Shown here: one piece after another, positions 32,848 to 41,369 of the stretch | How positions within the stretch are numbered: position 1 is the stretch's first letter | Layout: every line of letters starts with the position of its first letter | NCBI RefSeq assembly: GCF_964204645.1 | Contig: NC_134036.1 | Coordinates: forward strand, 8,790,704-8,854,703 | DNA length: 64,000 nucleotides | Direction of reading: 5' to 3' | Origin: Tubulanus polymorphus | Taxonomy: Eukaryota > Nemertea > Palaeonemertea > Tubulaniformes > Tubulanidae | Program-made: the position numbers and the translations under genes | Notes under the pieces: generated by a model | Database searches by the model: none | Seen by the model: the letters and a program-made list of their open reading frames with translations, nothing else | What the model was told of the DNA's origin: nothing

Positions 32848-33111
32848 GTAATAGGGGTAATAGGCTTTCAGATCAAAGGTCGAACGGTCGAGCTCGTAAA
32901 AAATGAAAAACATAAAAATAATTACAATTTCTACTTGAATTACTCGCGAAACTCATAAAAATGAAAAATAAATTCTCACACGCTCGAATTTATTTTTCAT
33001 TTTATGAGTTTCACTCCTAATTCAAGTAGAAATTGTAATTATTTTTATGTTTTTCATTTTTACTCACCCGCCCGTTCAACCTTTAACCCGAAAGCCTATT
33101 ACCCCTATTAC
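32848..33111. repeat. 264-bp near-perfect palindrome at the P1 left end
   Basis: The arm from GTAATAGGGGTAATAGGCTT (32848) inward is matched by the reverse complement ending at 33111, with an 11-base centre (about 32974-32984). Only a handful of mismatches occur over about 125 bases. The P3 left end (56457-56510) keeps only the inner arm. Confidence 0.9.
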
Positions 33112-33156
33112 TCTTAAAATATTCAATTATATATGAATAACATTTAAATCATTGAA

Positions 33157-33194
33157 CTTCTAAAATCAATTTTAATAAAAAATATAGTATTAAA
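33157..33194 (+). promoter_or_regulatory. Conserved upstream motif of P1 fusion ORF (same as PolB of P3)
   Basis: The 38 bases before the ATG match those before the P3 PolB gene (about 56547-56583) except for a base or two, and resemble those before the OB-like gene (about 60412-60443). The shared core is TTTTAATAAAAA, then TATTAAAATGG at the start codon. Confidence 0.6.
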
Positions 33195-33431
33195 ATGGAA
33201 GCAAATAAGTACTACTGCCCAACATGTAAGATAAATATAGATAAGTCTCAAAAAGCAAGACACAATAAAACTAAAACACATTTAGAGAATAAATTGAAAC
33301 TAGAGTATTTACAGTTATATTCAGAACAGTTAACAAAAGGAAAGAAATTTATTGAATTATGGAATAATGATCCAAATAATGAACAATATGTTGAGGATCC
33401 GATGTTTATACTAGAACATGATTCTATTTGA
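33195..33431 (+). pseudogene. Fusion of PolB zinc-finger start with HNH-gene tail
   Basis: A 78-codon frame. Residues 1-37 are nearly identical to the first C2H2-like finger of the P3 DNA polymerase (YYCPTCKINIDKSQKARH). Residues 38-72 match the end of the HNH endonuclease at 34979-35653 (LQLYSEQLTKGKKF and NNDPNNEQYVE). The join is in frame. This is a deletion product rather than a designed gene, although the promoter motif and start are kept, so a small zinc-finger peptide could be made. Confidence 0.7.
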
Positions 33432-33913
33432 ACCTATATACATTCAATGTACAGAGCTATGGAATAAATCTATAAATTCACAGCCGTTACAGTTGTTACT
33501 ATGACGACGAGACATTATGACACATAATATTACAAACGTGTAGAGAAAATTCTAGAACCGGAACTAGATGACGTGGCATAATCAACGACGTGTCATTCTA
33601 GAAATCGCCCCGGAAATGGACATACGCTGTAACATTGTGCTCAGGATATTCTATCTTTCGAAACGAAATTAGGAGTTTATAGTTTACAATTATAAATCTA
33701 AATGTAAGTACTGTTTTTTGTAGTTATTGGGGCTATTAAATATGAAACCTTTAAGTGCTTTTGACAACTACAACTTCATACAGTTAATTCTATTTTACGT
33801 TAGATAGATAATAACTTGAACTATAATAAGTTATAATAATTAGAAACGATAGACTTGAAAATATTTATATCATATAATATCGCGGTTCCTGTTCTACCGC
33901 TGATATCTTTTAG
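33432..33913. other. P1 internal spacer without gene
   Basis: No coding frame is seen. Base composition is less AT-rich (for example about 33480-33630), so this stretch may be captured host DNA. Confidence 0.4.
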
Positions 33914-34653
33914 TTGAATAAAATGTCGTGTGTATCAAGAAGTACTCTTGATTCTCAGAGGACAACCGAAATGGAAGATGAACCAACCGAAATGGAAGAT
34001 GAACCAACCGAAATGGGTACTGAAGTAAAAGAATCTTTCGATATAGAAGATGAAACGTTAGAAGAAGTTAAAAAACATTTATATTACCATCAAGAAATGA
34101 CATTAATTTTAGAAAAAATAATAGAAAACCAGCAATCAAGCGTAACATCATTACCGAAAAGACCAACAACCAATGTAGAAATATTGTTAAACTAAAAGGA
34201 ACAAAAACTAAAAAGAAAATGAGCGGAAATGAGTTAAATAAGTTTTGAAAATCAAAATTATCAAATGAAAAAGATGTAAGTTTTAAAGAAATAGAAGGTG
34301 TAACATCATTTAATGAAATAACTGTTTTATTGAAAAAAAATTATAGAACCTTGTTATTTAAAAAAGCAAAGCATTTATGGGATTATATCATTTTCGGGGA
34401 TTGTTTAAATAGGGGATTTTTAATGTTTAATAAACAAACTGCGGGGATTTCTTGGACTTCTTGGGTTAAAAAATATATAGGTATTAGTGCTGGGTATGAA
34501 AGAAAATTAAGAAGTGTAGGGAGATTAATTACATATAAAAGATTCCAATTTTTAAGTTTGTCATTTTCTGATATGGTAAAATACTTAAACGATATTGAAA
34601 AAATGTTTGACAATGATCCAGAAATTGAAAAGTTCTGGTTGGAATTATAAATA
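33914..34653 (+). pseudogene. P1 hypothetical protein, frameshifted and with one stop
   Basis: The first frame (33914-34195, 93 codons) is acidic and has two tandem copies of a TEMEDEP heptapeptide. Near 34165-34177 the coding sense moves to another frame (RNIVKLKGTKTKKK...), which is stopped by TGA at 34246-34248 and then continues to 34650 with KAKHLWDYIIFGDCLNRG, SWTSWVKKYIGIS and FQFLSLSFSDMVKYL. The C-terminal part is aromatic-rich and helical, with Trp pairs. It may be a small helical DNA-binding protein, but I do not recognise the family. Strongly AT-rich like the other Polinton genes here. Confidence 0.55.
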
Positions 34654-34978
34654 AAATAATGTATTAGTTGAAACTATAAATTTTGTCAATACAACGATCG
34701 AACATACTTGTATAATGTATTGTGTAAATCTGATTGGTGAATTTTTATGTTCGGTCGTTTCTATTTTACAGAATGAATATATAATTATGATTAACGCATG
34801 CGCATTAAGCAAAAGCGCTCCTATAAGAGCGGTTTTGCCCAGTGGTATTATTTAGATATCAAGGAATTGAAACTGACTTATCAAAAGCAGCGAGGAATGA
34901 AAAAGGATGATGTTGGTCGAAGAAATGGAAGAGGATTATAAAATATTAACCAATTTAGTAAAAAAATACGTATAATAA
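34654..34978. other. P1 spacer between broken ORF and HNH gene
   Basis: Contains the inverted words CGATCGAACATA and TGTTCGGTCG (about 34697-34766). Just before the HNH gene a short frame (MMLVEEMEEDYK...) ends at a TAA overlapping the next start region and may be a gene remnant. Nothing firm is seen. Confidence 0.35.
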
Positions 34979-35653
34979 ATGGAACCAGAACAACCACAAA
35001 CTATCAATATTACAAATAACACTGGCGTTATAAACATATATTACAAAAAGTGTTCTAAATGTGAATTAGATAAATCATTAACAGAATTTAGTAAGCGCAA
35101 GACTAGCAAAGATGGTTTTCAATATTGCTGCAAAACTTGTTTTAAACTATATACCAAACAATACCGAGAAGATAATAGAGAATCTTATAATGATTATATG
35201 ACAGAATATATGAGAGAAAGATATCAAACAGATCTTAATTTTAGATTGAAACAATGTTTACGGTCTAGATTAACACAATTATTCAACAAAGAAACACATT
35301 CAGAAACACTATCTAATCTATTGGGTTGTTCAGATGAATTTCTCAAATCATGGATTATATATCAATTCGATGATAAAATGAATATAGATAATTATGGGGA
35401 TTATTACCATATTGATCACGTGTTACCAATATCTAAATTTAACATGAATGATGAATACAATAAAAAACTTATTTGGGGTTGGAAAAATTTAAGACCTTTA
35501 GAAAAGAAAGAAAATCAAATCAAATCTAATAAACTAGATTTACAGTTATATTCAGAACAGTTAACAAAAGCAAAGAAATTTATTGATCAATGGAATAATG
35601 ATCCAAATAATGAACAATATGTTGAGGAATTTGATATCAAGGATCCGAAATGA
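34979..35653 (+). CDS. HNH endonuclease-like protein of P1, intact
   Basis: A 224-residue frame without breaks. The N-terminal half has two Cys pairs, CSKC (about 22-25) and CCKTC (about 50-54), that could hold a zinc ion. The HNH core follows: YHIDHVLPISKF (about 141-152), then WKNLRPLEKKENQIKSNK (about 168-185), giving the His-Asp-His...Asn...Asn pattern of a beta-beta-alpha metal nuclease. Such genes are common as mobile DNA-cutting cargo in large DNA viruses and phages. Whether it is a homing nuclease or a repair/replication factor here is unknown. It starts at ATAATAAATGG, the same start context as other genes of these elements. Its last 35 residues are duplicated in the ORF at 33195. 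Confidence 0.85.
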   Translation: MEPEQPQTINITNNTGVINIYYKKCSKCELDKSLTEFSKRKTSKDGFQYCCKTCFKLYTKQYREDNRESYNDYMTEYMRERYQTDLNFRLKQCLRSRLTQLFNKETHSETLSNLLGCSDEFLKSWIIYQFDDKMNIDNYGDYYHIDHVLPISKFNMNDEYNKKLIWGWKNLRPLEKKENQIKSNKLDLQLYSEQLTKAKKFIDQWNNDPNNEQYVEEFDIKDPK

Positions 35654-35946
35654 CTTATCTGGACAGTTATAACTACTGCTCCTAATAGATAAACAAAAGT
35701 AGTGAGATATCAAATAGAATTTAAATAAAATATAATAAAAATTACATACCTTCAACTAGCTTGTGAATTCTATTATATTTTTAATATTTTCTTTTCAAAA
35801 AAGAATACTTTATATCACAAATAAAAAATACTAAAAAAACAATAACTAATACTAGAATTCTTTAGCTTTAACTAGCTAGTATCATTTGAAGAATACTTAT
35901 AATATTTTTTTTTGCTTTTTTCCTCTAATATAAATGTCAAAGAAAT
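35654..35946. other. P1 spacer, very AT-rich
   Basis: No gene is seen. 'ttcaactagcttgtgaattctatt' and 'tttaactagctagtatcatt' (about 35751-35887) are loosely repeated. Confidence 0.4.
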
Positions 35947-36168
35947 CTAATAAGAATAATATTGATATTGAAAAAACATAAGATGATTTAGTTCTTTTCT
36001 TTCATTGGAATTTTCTGGAGTTTCAAAATCTATTACATTTTTTATATGATTTGCAGTTTTTTCATGTCGTGTTTTATGAGATGTATCGATGTATTTTTTA
36101 CAATATTGACAATAATATTGATTTTTATTGACATTATTGTTTTCTAGTTGGTGTTCATTCTCCCCCAT
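35947..36168 (-). pseudogene. N-terminal fragment of P2-type DNA polymerase B
   Basis: A minus-strand frame starting at ATG 36168 with a C2H2-like finger, YYCQYCKKYIDTSHKTRH, then HIKNVIDFETPENSNERKE. It matches the start of the P2 polymerase at 43934 almost residue for residue for about 58 codons, to about 35993, then leaves homology. Here the A-run after HIK has one more A than in P2, so this copy keeps the ancestral frame at that point. Confidence 0.75.
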
Positions 36169-36253
36169 TTATTAGGGAAAAAAATTACTTGTGGTGATGA
36201 GTGGTGTCTCGCCCTCTCGCCCTCTGATCTGAAACCCCACTTTTCTAATTACT
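36169..36253 (-). repeat. Right terminal inverted repeat of P1
   Basis: The reverse complement of 36169-36253 matches 43849-43933 closely, including 'tttcagatcagagggcgag' and 'caccactcatcaccacaag'. The two copies are 7.6 kb apart and face each other across host DNA. Confidence 0.8.
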
Positions 36254-37660
36254 GATGTGATGTCACGCACTGTGGCCTAGTTGATTGTTTTACAAGTCGG
36301 CAGCCGTTATGATAATTGTGATGATATTTTCAGGTTCGGTTAAAGGTTCCTGGTTTGCCTTATCTACAGCGAATAGTGAAAGAAGATGGACGCTAGAGTG
36401 CGCTGCTAGATGCGGTTCCGACGGCAACTGTAGATCTATTCAAAGTCATTGTAACTAGGAATGAGTAAGATCCCATAAATTAAAACATTTGGTCCAGTAG
36501 CAAAAAAACAAGCTTAAGACGAGTCTAAGGGCATTTTGGTTCTACAACCAAACAATATGATAACTTAAAACCAGACCTATTTGTCAAGACGTTTCTGGGA
36601 GACTTTACCTAAGTTTTACCGATAATGAGTTAATAGTCCACTTCCGATTAAGACAATTCGTAAAACGGACAGAAATAAATAACAGTTAATAGAAAACTTA
36701 TCACTTTAGGATTTTTGTTATTGTTGCCTTGGCTAACCTCATGTTGAACTAGTATCCGTATACAGAAGTTGAAAAAGTTTCGAAGAAGGGAATTGGGTGA
36801 CAGAACTTGATAGACAGGAACATGGTGAAGAGTGGAGGTACACGTGAAGGGCTTGACTTTCATTGGATGAAGTAATCACGCTGAAGGCTATATCCGAATC
36901 CCCGCTCATCCCTCAACCCGGCATTATTAGAAATGAACCGGAAAAGGTGCAGTATCCATGACGATGAGCGTCGAATTTCTTTTTTATAGCTTTTTTGGAT
37001 CATTGTCTTGATAAAAAAGTAACTTCTAGTGGGATAGATCCGTCCCTAGGACATAATTTTGTCACACATCACAAAACAACGAGGCGGGAGGGAGAGAGGT
37101 GGAGGGGGTTATAGCCCAACGGGTACAGATTATTACTGCGTTCATACTGTATATTAAGCCGCTCTTTACAGATCGGATTATTTTCCATTTTACCCCGTTT
37201 AATTTCATATTAGATTTTTGAATAATTAAAATGCGACGGATTTGTCGTGAATCGTGTGTGTGTTCGTGTATCCTACGGTCGTGCTGTTTTTATATTCATG
37301 TCCCACACGATGCCTGAAGCTGTTTTCATCTTTTGACGTTTCCGCACAAAATCTGAGCGAACGTCGTTTTAAAAAGTACGTAAAAACGTGCACGAATTGC
37401 AGCTTATTATCTATATCTCGATAGAACTGTTTTATAACGTGGTTTCTAACTCGTGGCAATTTCGCGCAACAACTCATTTTTGCACGACCCGTAAATCTGG
37501 AATGTGATGAAACATGATACAACACGTTTCATGACGATATTCAATAGAAATTTTTATTACACTCACTTATCATAATTATATACTTATCATAATCATATTA
37601 TCATAATTCCAATCTGGTTTCGAATATTAAAATTGTAATACAAATGTTGATTTGATGTTA
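36254..37660. other. Host intergenic DNA between P1 and the next host gene
   Basis: No gene is seen. 37226-37525 has a minus-strand open frame without recognisable content. Confidence 0.45.
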
Positions 37661-37661
37661 A

Positions 37662-37706
37662 AGGAGGGGTGGGGTAGGAGGGGAGGGGCAGGGTAGGAGG
37701 GGAGTA
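37662..37706 (+). other. G-rich run with quadruplex potential
   Basis: Several G-tracts (GGGGTGGGG, GGGGAGGGG, GGG, GGGG) are separated by one to four bases on the plus strand, about 180 bases before a candidate first-exon donor at 37884. Confidence 0.55.
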
Positions 37707-37829
37707 GAGGTTATTCTAGTATATTCATCCCCAATGCGCATTGTTTTAATAACGCAAAGCATTTTAGATCAGAAATTAGAAACAGGTTTTATGCAAATGA
37801 ATAATGAATTCGGCTGCGTTCATTAGAGA

Positions 37830-37883
37830 TTCAATCTTACACAGTGTTTGAGACCTGTTCGATCGATATACTCCGTGATTCAG
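37830..37883 (+). other. Candidate 5' exon end (splice donor CAG|GTAAGAA)
   Basis: ATTCAG|GTAAGAA at 37878-37890 is a strong donor. Together with the acceptor at 38462 it would define a 579-base intron in front of the ATG at 38506. The upstream limit of the exon is not visible. Confidence 0.4.
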
Positions 37884-38462
37884 GTAAGAAATGAAATAAT
37901 TCTTAAACAATTCAAGTGTCCAGTTGGAAAGAAAAAGATGATTATTATTTACATGATGAGAGAGCTGTGTACGAGCCGAGAATTAGTCAACGAGAAAATA
38001 AATTCCTTCTGTAACGCAGAAAATGATACCTTGTTTCTCCGCAGCGGCCGGGTCACTTTGTAAACTGAAATAGAACCAGTTCATTTATTTAGCTGTCGGG
38101 TCTGTCTTTGTCACAATTACTGAGTAGTTACTTATACGTAGTCAACTAAAATAGAATCAGTTCATATCTTTAGCTGCCGGGTCTGTTATCGTATGCCTGG
38201 TCACAATTTTTTAAAAATTCATGTAGATTAGAGTAGATAGAGCGGTCAACTTTTGCGTTCAGCAGACACGGAGAAACGGGGAGAAGCAAGGTATCCATTT
38301 GTTTGCCTTAGGCTAAATAGGGTGAATTTATATGAAGTAACAGTATTACTGTTTACCCGCTGAAGCGCTTGTAGCGAAAAATCGAATATTTAAGACAAAT
38401 TTAGTTCTAATCGTTCAAGATAATATTTGTCTTCTCTTTCAACTATTCATATGAACTTTCAG

Positions 38463-38783
38463 TTTTTCCGCCACCGCTGCTGCTGCTGCTGTTTTTGCTG
38501 CAAATATGTATGAAATTCACGTCACTGTCGAGGGCGAAATAAACGTGATGCAGCGTCTTTGCGCAAACTATCCCAACTGTAAAATGATTCTCGTAGAACT
38601 TCCGCCAGACTTAAAATGCAATACCAGCTACTGTGCGCATTGGTGTGCACCAAAAACCCGCTGGAACTGGCGAACAGGTTCGCAGACGATGCCACAGCCT
38701 GCGGTTTATATCCGGTACGCAGAAAAATCGAAGAACCATGTCACGCGAATAAAGTGACGGTAAAAAGCCGGAAGTGCCGGTAA
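38463..38783 (+). pseudogene. Host gene exon: small conserved 'HVTVE...KIE' protein, frameshifted
   Basis: After a 3' splice site (ACTTTCAG ending 38462), an ATG at 38506 opens MYEIHVTVEGEINVMQRLC...KMILVELPPDLK. At about 38611-38618 the sense moves by -1 to the frame MQYQLLCALVCTKNPLELAN...ACGLYPVRRKIEEP, which runs to a TAA at 38781. The two halves fit, in order, the pattern of a conserved uncharacterised family that I recall from bacteria, plants and animals (YE-HVTVE, then a Lys-rich strand, then a helix and R-KIE). The one-base shift in the AAAA run is either a real mutation or a sequence error. A possible donor GTAAAA follows at 38780. The family match is from memory. Confidence 0.45.
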
Positions 38784-38934
38784 AAATGGCGGGAAAATTC
38801 AAATTCAAATTTTTTTTGGCGGGAAAAATCAAATTTTGCCGTTAAACCCAAATTAAATTATTGGCGGTGTAAAATAAAAATTTTTTATTGGTCTGATAAA
38901 ATCCAAATTTATTTATATGATCAATTACGACATC
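38784..38934. other. AT-rich spacer after the host exon
   Basis: Contains 'ggcgggaaaattcaaattcaa' with a second partial copy 'ggcgggaaaaatcaaa', giving E2F-like GGCGGGAAAA words twice. No gene. Confidence 0.4.
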
Positions 38935-39560
38935 TTCCCACTGTATTGCTGCCACTGTATTACTATCACTGTATTACTACCACTGTATTACTGTCAATGT
39001 ATTGCTATCACTGCATTGCTATAACTTTATTATATCACTATATTGCTATCACTGTATAGCTAACTGTATTGCTACCACTGTATTACTATCACTGTATTAC
39101 TATCACTGTATTACTATCACTGCATTACTATCACCTTATTGCTATCCCAGTATTGCGATCACTGTATTACTATCACTGTATTACTATCACTGTATTACTA
39201 TCACTGTATTACTATCACTGTATTACTATCACTGTATTACTATCACTGTATTACTATCACTGTATTACTATCACTGTATTACTGTCACTGTATTACTATC
39301 ACTGCATTACTATCACCTTATTGCTATCCCAGTATTGCGATCACTGTATTACTATCACTGTATTACTATCACTGTATTGCTATCAATGTATTACTATCAC
39401 TGTATTACTGTCACTGTATTACTATCATTGTATTACTATCACTGCATTGCTATCACTGTATGACTATCACTGTATTACTATCACAACATTACTATCACTG
39501 TATTACTACCACTGTTTTACCATCACTGTTTTACCATCACTGTATAGATATCAATGTAAT
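38935..39560 (+). repeat. 14-bp minisatellite (TGTATTACTATCAC), about 44 copies
   Basis: The unit is 14 bases, so three units make 42 bases and all three forward frames translate to the same 14-residue cycle (LLSLYYYHCITITV), producing open frames of 153-185 codons in every plus frame. A variant block ('ccttattgctatcccagtat') recurs at about 39133 and 39315, 182 bases (13 units) apart, a higher-order repeat. The minus strand has stops in the unit. No start context or conservation argues for a protein. Confidence 0.9.
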
Positions 39561-39780
39561 ATCCATTATGTTCCCCACCGGAATAGGGTATTCCTATATT
39601 CTATTACCCGTCAACACTTAAGATAAGATATTTCGATATACGTTGGTTATTCTAGAGTTTCAATTTCATCGTTTTTTCGTCTTGCATCTAAACACTGAAT
39701 ACGTGTCTGTTTCGAATCGTACGGTATTATTGAACAGCTGTTCGGCTTGAACTCTAGAACGACTGGACCGATCGTCTCGA
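39561..39780. other. Spacer between tandem arrays
   Basis: No gene or repeat is recognised. Confidence 0.4.
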
Positions 39781-40070
39781 CGTTGACGCGAAATCTTCAC
39801 GCTGACAAGCGCGCAGTGAATTGGTTACGAGCGAAACGAGTATATTTGACAACAATACTTTAAAACTCCAAAGCTTCGATCACCGGCCGCTCATCTAAAC
39901 TGTTTTCACAACTGAAACGCGCAGTGAATTGGTTATGAAGCAAGACGAGTAGCTTTGACGATACTTACTAGCTCCAAAGCTTCGATCGCCGCTAGTTCAA
40001 AACTGTTTTCACAACTGAAACGTCGTTAAGTGAATTGGCGAAACGGATGGCTTATGCTAGTACTTACTCG
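39781..40070 (+). repeat. Tandem repeat of about 120 bp with AAAGCTTCGATC
   Basis: Units share 'gtgaattgg', 'gacgagta', 'ctccaaagcttcgatc' and 'aactgttttcacaactgaaa' followed by 'cg'; two full copies and a partial third. Confidence 0.7.
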
Positions 40071-40779
40071 CTCGCAAGCTGCTATCGTCGTCGCTTCCGA
40101 GATCGATTCTTATAAATTCGACGATTGTTTACGCTTTGAGCTGTTTGCTGTAGACGCATTACTCCGACGACGAACTGAAATATGAGAAAGCCGCGACAAT
40201 CGGTGAAAAGATATTTACGTCTTAACATTCTGTAACCATCGCGCACGACGATGCGAGTGACAATATGGGAGCCCTCGCCCGTTTATTGATTTTCGATAAA
40301 CTCGATGGCGAAATAATCATTCGTTTCATGATAAATAGAATTATTATATTATTTCATATGCTCAGCGAAAGATTCAATTGAATGCGATAATGAACATTCC
40401 ACGCAAGATTAATTGCGAGACTCTAAAGTCAATTACTGTGATGGACTGACTGGCTTTATAAAGTAACAAGCGGATGTGATGCATATGAACATGGGCCAAT
40501 TGCAAAGTAGGGGCTTAAATTCCAGATGGGATTAAGACCATCTTGGTTCTATAGTCGATCTAACAATCTATGACCAGACTTGTGATGATGACCACTTTTG
40601 GACTAAGTCGCACTGAGGTCCCGACAGGTTTCGCTGGTGGGTTATTAGTCGACCGCGTTTCAATTTTCATCGATATCCAATTTCACTGAAAATGAAGCAT
40701 TACCACTGGATGTAAGTTTAGTTCTCTAACTACTTATTGTTTTGGTCTTGGGCTACATTCAAATAAGGCACATAGCTGT
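40071..40779. other. Host intergenic DNA, nothing recognised
   Basis: Both strands were scanned without finding a gene. Confidence 0.45.
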
Positions 40780-41060
40780 TTGAATTGAATTGAATTTATT
40801 TTGCTTTTCAAAATTACATTATGAAATGGAAAAATTAACAGAGTTTCGCGTGAAATTTTTACAATATATAGCATTAATGAAAATAGAGGGGATCATGAGA
40901 AGTCAAAAAGTGACGTATACGAATCTGAGAACCCCAACTTTATGCAAATACATGTGTAATACAAAGATTATGACGATTATGCAAGTACTAATTAGATAAA
41001 ATTAGATAATTACAATTAGATAAAATGCAAATATATAATCATACTATACTTAAATGTCAC
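40780..41060 (-). repeat. Possible LINE-like 3' end
   Basis: 'ttgaattgaattgaattta' at about 40780-40798 is, on the minus strand, the kind of AATTCA-repeat tail that ends some LINE retroposons. The adjoining 250 bases carry no frame that can be followed. Low confidence. Confidence 0.25.
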
Positions 41061-41344
41061 TAGATAGGAATTATACAATATTTGTCTATGTCTTTTAGAC
41101 AGATGCATTACGTCATAACTCTGGGAGCCGCGCTGCTGCTGTTGGTGACGTCTTGTAGGTCGTCATGTCTGATATCGAGGGCTAGTAAGTTATAGTGAAG
41201 CGGCGCTGTCACTGTCACGCCCAAATTTATTTAGCCAAAAATACAACGAGGAAACGAACTAGTTGAAATTGTCGCTACATTTTACGCCGTCCGTCCAAGA
41301 ACGGAGTTCTGATAAGAAAGCGAATATATTAAACTGTTAAATAA

Positions 41345-41369
41345 ATGTCACCTGACTCTTTGGCTATAG
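41345..41369 (+). other. Candidate first coding exon ending in GTAAGA donor
   Basis: ATGTCACCTGACTCTTTGGC followed by 'tatag' and then GTAAGACATC: a short open stretch from an ATG to a good donor, downstream of a GC-rich segment (41120-41225). No second exon could be linked. Confidence 0.2.

Larger units (their letters stand above)
32819..36253 (+). mobile_element. Polinton-type mosaic element P1 (3.4 kb, non-autonomous)
   Basis: The ends are inverted: AGTAATTGGAAAA at 32819-32831, and its near-complement TTTTCTAATTACT ending at 36253. The AG...CT termini agree with those reported for Polintons/Mavericks. No 6-bp target duplication is found (ggtgga left, gatgtg right). Inside are a 264-bp palindrome, a PolB-finger/HNH-tail fusion, a broken ORF, an HNH endonuclease gene, and at the right end the start of a PolB gene on the minus strand. 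The left end is of the P3 type and the right end of the P2 type, so this is a recombinant deletion derivative. Confidence 0.65.

Noticed and set aside
39002-39626. Three long forward ORFs in 39002-39626 as membrane-like repeat proteins
   Set aside because: All arise from a stop-free 14-base minisatellite read in three frames.
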